Origin: Bradyrhizobium elkanii WSM2783
Lineage (GTDB): Bacteria; Pseudomonadota; Alphaproteobacteria; Rhizobiales; Xanthobacteraceae
Assembly (NCBI RefSeq): GCF_000472865.1
Contig: NZ_AXAP01000049.1
Location: 1-61,214, forward strand
Direction of reading: 5' to 3'
Length of the DNA stretch: 61,214 bases
The notes beneath the pieces were generated by a model, which ran no database searches, was not told the origin of the DNA, and saw nothing but the letters and a program-made list of their open reading frames with translations. Every line of letters begins with the position of its first letter. The first letter of the stretch is position 1. Positions 50,898 to 60,235 of this stretch are shown here, piece after piece. The position numbers were made by a program, and so were the translations under genes.

Positions 50898-51628
50898 TTG
50901 CCTGTGTCGCTGAGCTTGGCCTTGTCGGCTTCGGGGTAGGTAGTGGTGGTCGAAACACCCTTGCGGTACCTCTCGAACGCCACGTCACGCCGCGGCGAGT
51001 AGGCTGGCGTCTCGGCGCGGGGCTGCTCGAGGTCGGCGGGATTGTCGATCATCGCCGCCAGGTTGCGCTGGCTCGCGCAACCCAGATTGTAGTACGGCCT
51101 GTTCTGGTTGTAGCCGAAATCGTCGATCGAGGGGCCGAGATCCTCTGGCCACAACCCGCAAGGACCCGCGACGGCGGCGATCTTCGGATAGCTCAGACGG
51201 ATCGTCGCCAGGGTGCGCGGATCGTCGGGATGATAGTTGCGCAGCGTGATGGCGCGCGCGGGCACGCCGCCGGCCGTGAGCAGCGAGCGGATTTCCTGGT
51301 AGGTCGCGCCGGCTGTCCGCGCGTTCTGCGTATCGACCGGCACTTCGGCGATGATCGCGCCGGTGCCTTCGCGGGTCCAGGTTCGCGCCAGTCCCATCAC
51401 ATCGGCGCGCTGCGGGGCGGTCAGACCGGGCCGGTCGTGTCCGACAAAGATGACCATCGAGCGATCGGCTTCGGTGACGGCAATCGGATGCCGCAAACGG
51501 TAGTCGTTGGGAACGCTCGCGGTCGTGAGCTCGTCGCCGCCGCTGCGGCAGGCGGCAAGCGCAACCGACACACCGACAAGGGCGCCCAGCCGGTACAAGG
51601 TGCGATGGTGATCTGCTCTGCCCGTCAT
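50894..51628 (-). CDS. cpaD: CpaD pilus assembly lipoprotein
   Basis: 244 residues from ATG 51628. The signal ends in a lipobox (VALAACRSG). CpaD domain: NDYRLRHPIAVTEADRSMVIFVG, then GGVPARAITLRNYHPDDPR and CGLWPEDLGPS. NRPYYNLGCASQRNLAAMIDNPADLEQPR is the most conserved CpaD segment. Outer-membrane associated partner of the CpaC secretin. The upstream open frame overlaps the cpaC end and is not used. Confidence 0.9.
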   Translation of the reverse strand: MTGRADHHRTLYRLGALVGVSVALAACRSGGDELTTASVPNDYRLRHPIAVTEADRSMVIFVGHDRPGLTAPQRADVMGLARTWTREGTGAIIAEVPVDTQNARTAGATYQEIRSLLTAGGVPARAITLRNYHPDDPRTLATIRLSYPKIAAVAGPCGLWPEDLGPSIDDFGYNQNRPYYNLGCASQRNLAAMIDNPADLEQPRAETPAYSPRRDVAFERYRKGVSTTTTYPEADKAKLSDTGK

Positions 51629-51644
51629 CGTTGCGCCCCCAAGC

Positions 51645-53096
51645 TCAGTCAATGATGAAGCCGAAATTGGCGGGATAGGCTCCGACCGGCTCGGCGCGGG
51701 CCGCCACGCCGTAGATGCGGTTGATGCGGGCGAGCAGCGTCGATTGCGAGTCGGCGGCAGGCGCGAACCCGTCATCGGGCCGCGACAATTCCTTCTGGGC
51801 CACCGCACGCACGACATAGGGCGTGACCAGCACTATCAGCTCGGTCTCGTTGTTGACGAAGTCCTGGCTCCTGAACAGCGCGCCGAGGATCGGCAACTGG
51901 TCGACGCCGGGCATGCCGTTGATGGCCTGCTTGGTCTTCTGCTGGATCAGGCCGGCCATCGCCATCGAGCCGCCGGAGGGAATCTCCAGCGTGGTCTCTG
52001 CGCGGCGGGTGGTGATCGAAGGAATGGTCAGCGACGCGCCGCCCTGGTTCAGCGTGATGGCGTTGTCGGTGGAGAGCTCGGACACTTCCGTCATGACGCG
52101 CAGGCTGATCCGGCCCTCGGTCAGCACCACCGGGGTGAAGTTGAGGGAGATGCCGAACTTCTTGAACTGGATCTGGGTCGTGCAGACATGCGTGACCGGA
52201 TCGCAGGAATAGCCGGCGGGGATCGGAAATTCGCCGCCGGCGATGAAGGTCGCCGATTCCCCGGAGATCGCGGTCAGGTTGGGCTCGGCCAGCGTCCGCG
52301 CCACACCCGCGCTTTCCATCGCACGCAAGGTGGCGGTGACGGTCGGGAGGCCCTTGGCGACCGCCGAGACGGCGGCGCCATTGTCCGCCACCAGCGGGCG
52401 GCCAAAGGCCGTGAACGGGGTGGAGTTGTTGAAGTTCACGATCGCCGTGCCGTAGTTCATGTTGGCCGAAAGATCGACGCCCATCTGCTTGACGATGTCG
52501 CGCCGCACTTCGGAAACATTGACCTTCAGCATCACCTGGTCGCGGCCGCGCACCGTGATGGAGTTGACGACCTTGTCGGCGCCGCCGACCAGCCGCGCCG
52601 CGAGGTCGCCGGCCTGCTGCGCCTCGATCGGAGACGACACCGAGCCGGTCAGGATCACGCCGTCGCCGACCCCTTCGATCTGGATGCCCGGCAGCGTCTG
52701 CTTCAGCGCGGCGCGCACGCCGTTGAGATCGCGCTTCACCGCGATGTCATAGGCGGCGACCTGCTGGCCGTCGGCATCGAAGAACACGACGTTGGTCTGC
52801 CCGACCGCCGCGCCGATGATGTAGGCACGCTGCGCGGAGCGAACGACCGCGTTGGCGATCTTGGGATCGGCAACCAGCACGTCCTTCACGTCGCGCGGCA
52901 GGTCAATGATCACGGATTTGCCGACGCCGAGCGCCAGGAATCGGGTCTTGGCCGGCGAACTCGCAACCGGTTGCGCGCCTTCGGTCTCGGGATCGGCGGC
53001 AATGACCGGCGAGAGAGTCAGTGCGGCCGCGGCCGAAAGCAAGAGGATGCGGACCAGCGAAGACCGCACCGCAAATCTGGTTCGACCGCATTTCAT
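51645..53096 (-). CDS. cpaC: CpaC/RcpA outer-membrane secretin
   Basis: 483 residues from ATG 53096, with AAGGA eight bases upstream; GTG 53114 overlaps the cpaB stop. Signal peptide ending SPVIAA. Pilus-type N-domain (LGVGKSVIIDLPRDVKDVLVADPKIANAVV) and BON-like segment (GVILTGSVSSPIEAQQAGDLA) precede the secretin core: VARTLAEPNLTAISGESATFIAGGEFPIP, GISLNFTPVVL, and LPILGALFRSQDFVNNETELIVLVTPYVV. It forms the ring through which the Tad pilus passes. Confidence 0.93.
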   Translation of the reverse strand: MKCGRTRFAVRSSLVRILLLSAAAALTLSPVIAADPETEGAQPVASSPAKTRFLALGVGKSVIIDLPRDVKDVLVADPKIANAVVRSAQRAYIIGAAVGQTNVVFFDADGQQVAAYDIAVKRDLNGVRAALKQTLPGIQIEGVGDGVILTGSVSSPIEAQQAGDLAARLVGGADKVVNSITVRGRDQVMLKVNVSEVRRDIVKQMGVDLSANMNYGTAIVNFNNSTPFTAFGRPLVADNGAAVSAVAKGLPTVTATLRAMESAGVARTLAEPNLTAISGESATFIAGGEFPIPAGYSCDPVTHVCTTQIQFKKFGISLNFTPVVLTEGRISLRVMTEVSELSTDNAITLNQGGASLTIPSITTRRAETTLEIPSGGSMAMAGLIQQKTKQAINGMPGVDQLPILGALFRSQDFVNNETELIVLVTPYVVRAVAQKELSRPDDGFAPAADSQSTLLARINRIYGVAARAEPVGAYPANFGFIID

Positions 53097-53110
53097 GGCA
53101 GGCGTCCTTC

Positions 53111-53908
53111 TCACTTCTGTGTCGTTGTCGAGCTCGGGACGCCGTAGCGAACCACGTTGATGCTCTGGCCCCGCTTCGGGGGCTGATCTTGTGAGGCGTT
53201 GTCGGCCACGTTGACGTCGGCGATGCTGCGTAGCGCGAGCGACAGGACGCCGGATTGGCGCGACCGCGCCAGCGTCTCGGTCTGCTCGGGCTTCAATTCA
53301 AGCGTGACGGTCTTGCCGAGCAGGGAATTGGCACCGTCTTTTTCTTTCGGCGCCTGGTCGATGGCGAGCACGCGGATATTGCTCAGGATGATCTCCGAAC
53401 GGACGAGATCCGCGCTGTGCTGGTCCGGGTTCTTCTCGCGCTTGCTGAGGATGATGTCGACGCGGTCGTTCGGCAGGATGAAGCCGCCGGCAGCAGTCTC
53501 TGCCGAGATTTCCGTCGAGACGGCGCGGCTGCCTGAGGGCAGGATTGCCGCCATGAAGCCCGATCCGTCCGCCTTGACGAGCTTCTGCTCCCGGATCGGC
53601 TCGCCGGCGATGAGCGGCGCGCGCGCGATAGAGCCGATCACGTCCTTGATGGCATCTGGCCTGTTGTTACGGCGGATGAAATTGTTGCTTGCGGTCGCAG
53701 CCGGCCAGGCCTGCCATTGCAGGTTCTCCTGCTTGACCGACTGCCCGAGGCCGATGTCGGACTGCGCGACCAGAACTTCGACGGTCGCCAGTTGCTGCGC
53801 GACCGGCGCGGCCGGACCAGGCTTGGTCTCGAACTGGGGAACCAAATAGACCACGCCACCGCCAGCACCAAGCGCGATGGTCAGTACGACGATCTGTGCG
53901 GTCTTCAT
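53111..53908 (-). CDS. cpaB: CpaB/RcpC pilus assembly protein
   Basis: 265 residues. One N-terminal helix (IVVLTIALGAGGGVVYLV) is followed by an SAF domain (VEVLVAQSDIGLGQSVKQENLQW) and a RcpC/CpaB domain (ILPNDRVDIILSKRE, RVLAIDQAPKEKDG). Periplasmic, probably glycan-binding, needed for secretin assembly. First gene of the visible cpaBCDE cluster; cpaA and pilin genes are absent upstream within this window. Confidence 0.92.
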   Translation of the reverse strand: MKTAQIVVLTIALGAGGGVVYLVPQFETKPGPAAPVAQQLATVEVLVAQSDIGLGQSVKQENLQWQAWPAATASNNFIRRNNRPDAIKDVIGSIARAPLIAGEPIREQKLVKADGSGFMAAILPSGSRAVSTEISAETAAGGFILPNDRVDIILSKREKNPDQHSADLVRSEIILSNIRVLAIDQAPKEKDGANSLLGKTVTLELKPEQTETLARSRQSGVLSLALRSIADVNVADNASQDQPPKRGQSINVVRYGVPSSTTTQK

Positions 53909-54113
53909 ACGCTTGACTGCTTACGCTTACCCCAGACTGCCAACGCAGCACGGCGATGGCAGCCCAACCCGGGAGCATGACTAAGGCAGCAAAGGTGTAA
54001 GGGAACTTGATGAGCGGGATGATTTGCCTGACGAGGATTGGAGTTCTTCGTCATGGTGAACGCGCGGTTATTTGGCCGCGCCGAAAGCCCGCAAAATTCC
54101 GGTACTTGCGCGC

Positions 54114-55307
54114 TTACATCGCCGCCTTGAGCGCCGCAAAGCCACGATCGAGATCGGCCTTGAGGTCGTCGATGCTCTCGAGGCCGATATGGAGCCGCAG
54201 CGTCGGGCCGCCCGGCGCCCATTTGGTCGCCGTGCGATAGTCGCTGCAGTCGAAGGGGATGACCAGGCTTTCGAACCCGCCCCAGGAATAGCCCATGCCG
54301 AACAGCTTGACGGTGTCGAGCAGGGCGTCGACTGCTTTCTGTGGAGCCGGCTTCAGCACGATGCTGAACAGCCCGCAAGCGCCGGTGAAATCGCGCTTCC
54401 AGATCGCGTGGCCGGGATCGGTTTCGATCGCAGGGTGCAGCACCCGCGCCACTTCCGGACGTGCCTGCAGCCAGCGCGCCATCTCCAGCCCCGAACGATA
54501 ATGCTGCGCGAGCCGGACCGAGAGCGTGCGGAGGCCGCGCAGCGCCAGATAGACATCATCGGGCCCGGCGCAGACGCCGAGCAGGCGGATGCCCTCGGCG
54601 AGCAGCGGCCACGCCCGGGCATTCGCCGAAATGGTGCCGAACATGATGTCGGAGTGCCCGCCGATATATTTCGTCGCGGCCTGGATGCTGATGTCGACGC
54701 CTTGCTCCAGCGAGCGGTGATAGAGCGGCGTTGCCCAGGTGTTGTCGTCGATCACGAGCGCGCCCCGCGCATGCGTGACGGCAGCGATGGAAGGAATGTC
54801 AGGCATCTCGAAGGATTGCGAGCCGGGCGCTTCGACCAGCACCGCGCGGGTGTTCGGCTTGAACAGCGCTTCGATGCCGGCACCGATCAGCGGATCGAAA
54901 TAGGTGGTCTCCACCCCGTAGCGCGCCAGCATGCCGTTGCAGAAATTGCGCGAGGGGCGATAGACGTTGTCGCAGACCAGGAGATGGTCGCCAGCCTTGA
55001 GCACCGACAATAGTGCCGTGCTGATCGCCGCGAGGCCAGACGGCGCCAGTCCGACGCCGGCGCATTGCGGCCCCTCCAGCCCCATCAGCACGTCCTGCAG
55101 CGCCCGTGTCGTCGGCGTGCCGTGGCGGCCATACTGATACTCGCCGCGATGGGCATGGAGGTCGTCCGCGGTCGGATAGAGCACGGTGGAACCATGGACG
55201 ACCGGCGGATTGACGAAGCCCTTCTGGGCCTCGGTGTCCCGGCCCGCGGTCACCAGGCGGGTTTCGGGCTGTTGTGGGGGGAACGGTCCGTCGTTGGAAA
55301 AGCTCAT
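54114..55307 (-). CDS. metC: Cystathionine beta-lyase-like PLP enzyme
   Basis: 397 residues from ATG 55307. Cys/Met-metabolism fold: YGRHGTPTTRALQDVLMGLEG, GLAPSGLAAISTALLSVLKAGDHLLVCDNVYRPSRNFC, VIDDNTWATPLYHRSLEQGVDISIQAATKYIGGHSDIMFGTI with the PLP lysine in TKYIGGHSD, and a C-terminal GLESIDDLKADLDRGF. Cystathionine beta-lyase converts cystathionine to homocysteine, pyruvate and ammonia. Sequence places it in the proteobacterial MetC branch; other C-S lyase activity is possible. A promoter is visible upstream. Confidence 0.9.
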   Translation of the reverse strand: MSFSNDGPFPPQQPETRLVTAGRDTEAQKGFVNPPVVHGSTVLYPTADDLHAHRGEYQYGRHGTPTTRALQDVLMGLEGPQCAGVGLAPSGLAAISTALLSVLKAGDHLLVCDNVYRPSRNFCNGMLARYGVETTYFDPLIGAGIEALFKPNTRAVLVEAPGSQSFEMPDIPSIAAVTHARGALVIDDNTWATPLYHRSLEQGVDISIQAATKYIGGHSDIMFGTISANARAWPLLAEGIRLLGVCAGPDDVYLALRGLRTLSVRLAQHYRSGLEMARWLQARPEVARVLHPAIETDPGHAIWKRDFTGACGLFSIVLKPAPQKAVDALLDTVKLFGMGYSWGGFESLVIPFDCSDYRTATKWAPGGPTLRLHIGLESIDDLKADLDRGFAALKAAM

Positions 55308-55624
55308 GCGCTCGCCGTTAAAGACTTTTTGCCGCAGCAGCCATGACGCGTCGGAAGAAGCGGGCCCGGGCCGGGTTTTTAATAACAGGACAGGGAAGAG
55401 CCACGTCAACCCCTTGACCCGGCTCGCCAGTCACTATGTGATGCGCCCAACTTCTAGTCGCCGCACGTTGAGGGGCCTGCCGCGACCTTCGATCCAACGC
55501 TTGGCTGATTGGCACGCAAGATGCAGGCCAGATCGGCGATTCGCGGGGATCATCGGTCGGTCCGTTAACGTTTGAGGCGACCGCACGCAAAACCTTCCCG
55601 GACGACCCCTTGAAAGGCCCTGCC
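55308..55624. other. Divergent promoter region between metC and aapJ
   Basis: 317 bases with no gene. The metC promoter is listed separately. A G+C-rich block AAGCGGGCCCGGGCCGGGTTTTTAA lies in the metC leader (55370-55383) and could fold. No riboswitch signature was seen. Confidence 0.4.
55382..55409 (-). promoter_or_regulatory. Sigma-70-type promoter for metC
   Basis: On the minus strand TTGACG (55409-55404) and TGTTAT (55387-55382) are separated by 16 bases. Transcription would start near 55375, leaving a leader of about 68 bases. Confidence 0.5.
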
Positions 55625-56641
55625 ATGAAACGCGTATCGCTGGTTCTCACCCTTGCCCTTGCCGCCGGCCTCTCGGCGCAGGGGGCTTCGGCACAAACCC
55701 TCAAGACCGTCAAGGATCGGGGCATGCTGTCCTGCGGGGTCAGCCAGGGCCTGCCGGGATTCTCGTCCCCCGACGACAAGGGGAACTGGACCGGACTTGA
55801 TGTGGATGTCTGCCGCGCAATCGCGGCGGCGATCTTCAACGATGGCACCAAGGTCAAGTTCGTGCCGCTGTCGGCGAAAGACCGTTTCACCGCGCTGCAG
55901 TCCGGCGAGATCGACGTGCTCTCGCGCAACACCACTTGGACGCTGTCGCGCGATACCTCGCTCGGCGCCAACTTCACCGGCGTGACCTATTATGACGGGC
56001 AGGGCTTCCTGGTGAAGAAGTCGCTGAAGGTCAATTCAGCGCTGGAGTTGAACAGCGCCTCGGTTTGCGTGCAGACCGGGACCACGACTGAGCAGAACCT
56101 CGCCGACTACTTCAAGGGCAACAACATGAAGTATGAGGTGATCGCGTTCGCCTCTGCCGACGAGACTGTGAAGGCCTATGAATCCGGCCGCTGCGACGTC
56201 TTCACGTCCGACGTCTCCCAGCTTTATGCCGAGCGCCTGAAACTCGCCAATCCCGCCGACCACGTCGTGCTGCCTGAGGTGATCTCCAAGGAGCCGCTCG
56301 GCCCAATGGTCCGCCACGGCGACGACCAGTGGTTCGACATCGTGAAATGGACGCTGTTTGCGATGGTCGATGCCGAGGAGCTCGGCGTCACCCAGAAGAA
56401 TGTCGACGAGATGGCCAAATCCGACAAGCCGGAGCTGAAGCGCGCCTTCGGCACCGACGGCAATCTCGGCGAACAGCTCGGCCTGACCAAGGACTGGTTC
56501 GCACGGATCGTGAAGGCGACCGGCAATTACGGCGAGGCGTTCGATCGCAACGTCGGCGCGGGCTCGAAGCTCGGCATCGCCCGCGGCCTCAACAACCTCT
56601 GGAACAAGGGCGGTATCCAATACGCGCCGCCGATCCGCTGA
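55625..56641 (+). CDS. aapJ: General L-amino-acid ABC importer, substrate-binding protein
   Basis: 338 residues. Signal peptide (KRVSLVLTLALAAGLSA, cleavage near ASA-QTL). SBP family 3: GMLSCGVSQGLPGFSSPDDKGNWTGLDVDVCRAIAAAIF, then ALQSGEIDVLSRNTTWTLSRD and YESGRCDVFTSDVSQLY. The full-length AapJ pattern, followed by aapQMP in order, identifies the wide-specificity amino-acid importer of rhizobia. It delivers amino acids to the AapQ/AapM pore. Confidence 0.94.
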   Translation: MKRVSLVLTLALAAGLSAQGASAQTLKTVKDRGMLSCGVSQGLPGFSSPDDKGNWTGLDVDVCRAIAAAIFNDGTKVKFVPLSAKDRFTALQSGEIDVLSRNTTWTLSRDTSLGANFTGVTYYDGQGFLVKKSLKVNSALELNSASVCVQTGTTTEQNLADYFKGNNMKYEVIAFASADETVKAYESGRCDVFTSDVSQLYAERLKLANPADHVVLPEVISKEPLGPMVRHGDDQWFDIVKWTLFAMVDAEELGVTQKNVDEMAKSDKPELKRAFGTDGNLGEQLGLTKDWFARIVKATGNYGEAFDRNVGAGSKLGIARGLNNLWNKGGIQYAPPIR

Positions 56642-56659
56642 TCCGACAGGCGTGCGGCG

Positions 56660-57862
56660 ATGGCCATCGAGCCCCGGAAACCACCGTCGCAGTTTGTGCT
56701 CAAGCTGCAACGTGCGCTTGGCGGCCGCGCAGGGTGGGGAGGATTCGTCCTCCAGCTCCTGTTCGTCGCCGTGCTCGCCTGGATCTCCTATGAGATCGTA
56801 GCCAATGCGCGCGCCAACCTGCAGGCGCAGCGGATCACCGCGGGCTTTGGCTTCCTGCAAAACACCGCTGGCTTTGACGTCAGCCAGAGCCTGATCCCGT
56901 ATACGGGCTCGGACACCTACACCCGCGTCTTTTTCGTTGGACTGGTAAATACGCTGCTGGTCTCGGTGATCGGCGTCTTCTTCGCCACCGTGATCGGCTT
57001 CATGGTGGCGCTCGGGCGGCTGTCGCCGAACTGGCTGTTGTCGCGGATTTCCGGCGCCTACGTCGAACTGGTGCGCAATCTGCCGATCTTGTTCCAGATC
57101 CTGTTTTGGTATCTGGCGGTGCTCGCGGCCCTGCCCAGTCCGCGGCAGAGCGTCTCCGTATTCGGCATGTTCTTCCTCAACAACCGCGGCTTGGTGATTC
57201 CAAGGCCGATCGGCAATCCTGGCTTCGAGCCGTTTGTCGTGGCGGTCTTGGTTGCGATCGTGGCGGCGCTGGTGCTCTGGCGCTACGCGCGGCGGCAGCT
57301 CTACCAGTATGGCAGGATGATCACGACCTGGCCCTACCTGCTCGGCCTCCTGATCGGGCTGCCGCTGGTGACGTCGCTGATCTTCGGCGCGCCCGTGACC
57401 TTCGAGATGCCGGTGCTGAGGGGCTTCAATTTCGCCGGCGGCGCGCGGCTGATTCCGGAGTTCGTGGCGCTGACGCTCGCGCTGTCGACCTACACCGCCG
57501 CTTTCATCGCCGAGATCGTGCGCGCCGGCATCCTGTCCGTGCACAAGGGACAGATGGAGGCCGGCTCCTCGCTCGGACTGCACCGCGGTGAGGTGCTGCG
57601 GCTGATCGTGATTCCGCAGGCGATGCGCGTGATCCTGCCGCCGCTGACAAACCAGTATCTCAACCTCACCAAGAACTCCTCGCTTGCGGTCGCGATCGGC
57701 TATCCCGACCTGTTTTCGGTGTTCGCCGGAACGACGCTGAGCCAGACCGGCCAGGCGATCGAGATCATCGGCATCACCATGGGCGTCTATCTCCTGATCT
57801 CGCTGGTGACGAGCGCGATCATGAGCTTCTATGGCTGGCGGATCAGTCGGAGCATGGGCTGA
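56660..57862 (+). CDS. aapQ: General L-amino-acid ABC importer, permease
   Basis: 400 residues, membrane protein of the HisM type with the family's long periplasmic loop between helices. TYTRVFFVGLVNTLLVSVIGV and ELVRNLPILFQILFWY open the transport domain. The EAA motif region is EAGSSLGLHRGEVLRLIVIPQAMRVILPPL. It pairs with AapM. Stop and the aapM start overlap by one base (tgATG). Confidence 0.94.
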   Translation: MAIEPRKPPSQFVLKLQRALGGRAGWGGFVLQLLFVAVLAWISYEIVANARANLQAQRITAGFGFLQNTAGFDVSQSLIPYTGSDTYTRVFFVGLVNTLLVSVIGVFFATVIGFMVALGRLSPNWLLSRISGAYVELVRNLPILFQILFWYLAVLAALPSPRQSVSVFGMFFLNNRGLVIPRPIGNPGFEPFVVAVLVAIVAALVLWRYARRQLYQYGRMITTWPYLLGLLIGLPLVTSLIFGAPVTFEMPVLRGFNFAGGARLIPEFVALTLALSTYTAAFIAEIVRAGILSVHKGQMEAGSSLGLHRGEVLRLIVIPQAMRVILPPLTNQYLNLTKNSSLAVAIGYPDLFSVFAGTTLSQTGQAIEIIGITMGVYLLISLVTSAIMSFYGWRISRSMG

Positions 57863-59385
57863 TGAGCGATATCGCCGTTTCCAATTTCGTCCGCGAGGAA
57901 CTCGTTCCGCAGCGGCCGGCGCCGGTGAAGACCACGGGTCTCGTAGGCTTCCTGCGCACGCGGCTGTTCAATTCGCCGACCAACATCCTGATCACGATCG
58001 TCAGCGTGCTCCTGCTGTGGTTCGTGCTCGTCCCCACGGTCAAATTCTTGTTTGTGGATGCGGTCTGGACCGGCAAGGACCGCGCCGCGTGCCTGGCCGA
58101 GAATGTCGGGCATCCGGTCGGCGCCTGCTGGCCGTTCATCCAGGCCAAGCTCAGCCAGTTCATCTATGGATTCTATCCGGAGCCGGAGCGCTGGCGGGTC
58201 AACCTGACGTTCTTCCTGGCGGCTGTGCTCCTGCTGCCGCTGTTGATTCCTCGGCTCCCGGCCAAGGGCATCAATGCCAGCCTGTTCTTCCTGGCTTTTC
58301 CGGTGGTGGCGTTCTTCCTGCTGCGTGGCGGCGGGCTCGATGGTTTTGCCGTGAGCTGGGTCACGTCGCTATTGTCGGGCTTCAACGACAGCATCGGCGA
58401 CGGCGGGCGTAAGCTCGCGGCAGCCGGCGAAGCCTCCGCCGTGATCGGGCCGGTGCTTTGGGGACTCGGAAAGCTGATCGTTCTGATCAGCACGGTGATC
58501 TCCTGGGTGCTGTTACCCCTGCAATGGCTGCGCGACCAGATCCAGAGCGGCGGTCAGCCGGTCTGGACTGATTTTGCGCTCACTGCCGCGATCGTCTCGC
58601 TGCTGCTGTTCTTCCTCGGCGGCGGCTTCCGCACCGGCTGGCGGCCGCTGGCCGTCAGTCTCGCGACCTTCGCCGGGATTGGTCTGGTGATAGCCGTCAT
58701 GAAGCTCGACCGCGGCGGCTTCCCCGTGGTCGACACCAGGCTATGGGGCGGCTTGCTGGTGACGCTGGTTGTCTCGGTGACGGGCATCGTCACCTCGATG
58801 CCGGTCGGCATTGCGCTGGCGCTCGGCCGACGCTCGACCATACCCTTGATCCGTATCTTCTCGATCGCCTTCATCGAGTTCTGGCGCGGCGTGCCGCTGA
58901 TCACGGTGCTGTTCTTTGCGACCTACATGCTGCCGCTGTTCGTGCCGACCGGCTTCACCATCGACGGTCTGGTGCGCGCGCTGATCGGCATTGCGCTGTT
59001 CGCCGGCGCCTATCAGGCCGAGGTCATCAGGGGTGGGCTGCAGGCGATCCCGCGCGGGCAGGGGGAGGCGGCAAGCGCGCTCGGCCTGTCCTGGTGGAAG
59101 ACGACGGCGCTGATCGTCCTGCCGCAGGCGCTGCGCCACGTCATTCCCGGCCTCGTCAACAGCTTCATCGCGCTGTTCAAGGACACCTCGCTGGTGTCGA
59201 TCGTCGCGCTGTTCGACCTGCTCGGCCAGTTGCGCGCTTCCTTCAGCGATCCTACGTGGGCGACGCCGACCACGGCTTTCACCGGCTTTGCCTTCACCGG
59301 GCTGATCTATTTCGTCTTCTGTTTCGGCATGTCGCGCTATTCTCTGTTCGTCGAGAACAGGCTGAACGCGCACCGGCGCAACTGA
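57862..59385 (+). CDS. aapM: General L-amino-acid ABC importer, permease
   Basis: 507 residues, unusually long as is typical for AapM. Extra N-terminal helices (FNSPTNILITIVSVLLLWFVL and others) come before the transport domain, which includes EFWRGVPLITVLFFATYMLPLF and the EAA loop GEAASALGLSWWKTTALIVLPQALRHVIPGL. Second pore subunit of the importer. It starts in the aapQ stop codon. Confidence 0.94.
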   Translation: MSDIAVSNFVREELVPQRPAPVKTTGLVGFLRTRLFNSPTNILITIVSVLLLWFVLVPTVKFLFVDAVWTGKDRAACLAENVGHPVGACWPFIQAKLSQFIYGFYPEPERWRVNLTFFLAAVLLLPLLIPRLPAKGINASLFFLAFPVVAFFLLRGGGLDGFAVSWVTSLLSGFNDSIGDGGRKLAAAGEASAVIGPVLWGLGKLIVLISTVISWVLLPLQWLRDQIQSGGQPVWTDFALTAAIVSLLLFFLGGGFRTGWRPLAVSLATFAGIGLVIAVMKLDRGGFPVVDTRLWGGLLVTLVVSVTGIVTSMPVGIALALGRRSTIPLIRIFSIAFIEFWRGVPLITVLFFATYMLPLFVPTGFTIDGLVRALIGIALFAGAYQAEVIRGGLQAIPRGQGEAASALGLSWWKTTALIVLPQALRHVIPGLVNSFIALFKDTSLVSIVALFDLLGQLRASFSDPTWATPTTAFTGFAFTGLIYFVFCFGMSRYSLFVENRLNAHRRN

Positions 59386-59396
59386 GTGAATTCGCC

Positions 59397-60137
59397 ATGA
59401 GTTCGAATCCGATCGTCAGCATCAAGGACCTCAACAAGTGGTACGGCGAGTTCCACGTGCTGCGCGACATCAATCTCGAAGTCGCTCGCGGCGAGCGCAT
59501 CGTGATCTGCGGCCCTTCGGGCTCCGGCAAGTCGACGCTGATCCGCTGCATCAACGCGTTGGAGGAGTTTCAGGAAGGCGAGATCATCGTCGATGGCATC
59601 GAGCTTGGTCCGAACTTGCGGCGCGTCGACGAGGTCCGGCGCGAGGTCGGCATGGTATTCCAGAGCTTCAACCTGTTTCCGCATCTGACGGTGCTCGAAA
59701 ACTGCACGCTGGCGCCGATCTGGGTACGCAACATCCCGAAGAAGGACGCGGAGGCCTCCGCGATGAAGTTTCTGGAGCGGGTGAAAATCCCGCATCAGGC
59801 CAGCAAATATCCGGGCCAGATGTCGGGCGGCCAGCAGCAGCGCGTCGCGATCGCGCGTGCGCTCACGATGAATCCGAAGGTCATGCTGTTCGACGAGCCG
59901 ACCTCGGCGCTCGATCCGGAAATGGTGAAGGAGGTCCTGGACACCATGGTCGACCTCGCCAAGGAAGGCATGACCATGCTGGTCGTCACCCACGAGATGG
60001 GATTTGCCCGCGAGGTCGCCGACCGCGTCATCTTCATGGACGCCGGCCAGATCATCGAGTCGAACACGCCGAAGGAATTCTTCGCTCATCCGCAGCACGC
60101 GCGGACGAAGCTGTTCCTCAGTCAGATTTTACGGTGA
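59397..60137 (+). CDS. aapP: General L-amino-acid ABC importer, ATP-binding protein
   Basis: 246 residues from ATG 59397. Walker A GPSGSGKS, Q-loop GMVFQSFNLFPHLTVLEN, signature MSGGQQQRVAIARAL, Walker B VMLFDEPTSALDPE and H-loop VVTHEMGFA are all intact. It energises AapQM. It closes the aapJQMP operon; a dispersed repeat and then an IS element follow. Confidence 0.95.
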   Translation: MSSNPIVSIKDLNKWYGEFHVLRDINLEVARGERIVICGPSGSGKSTLIRCINALEEFQEGEIIVDGIELGPNLRRVDEVRREVGMVFQSFNLFPHLTVLENCTLAPIWVRNIPKKDAEASAMKFLERVKIPHQASKYPGQMSGGQQQRVAIARALTMNPKVMLFDEPTSALDPEMVKEVLDTMVDLAKEGMTMLVVTHEMGFAREVADRVIFMDAGQIIESNTPKEFFAHPQHARTKLFLSQILR

Positions 60138-60143
60138 CTGTCT

Positions 60144-60235
60144 CCCTCATGGTGAGGAGCGCGCGATAGCGCGCGTCTCGAACCATAGAGCCCGTGGCCC
60201 ATCCTTCGAGACGCGGCCTTGCGGCCACTCCTCAG
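60144..60235. repeat. Dispersed REP-like repeat, apparently cut by the IS element
   Basis: CCCTCATGGTGAGGAG, GCGCGCGATAGCGCGCG, TCTCGAACCAT, then ATCCTTCGAGACG, CGGCCTTGCGGCC and ACTCCTCAG. The right arm should end in GGATGAGGG to match CCCTCATGG, but it breaks off after CTCCTCAG, where the IS-linked sequence begins. Confidence 0.65.

Noticed and set aside
51744..53147. 467-codon frame opposite cpaC
   Set aside because: Antisense shadow of the secretin gene with His/Arg/Gly-rich text.
55308..55381. SAM riboswitch in the metC leader
   Set aside because: The leader is about 68 bases and lacks a recognisable SAM-II or SAM-I core; only a G+C-rich block is visible.
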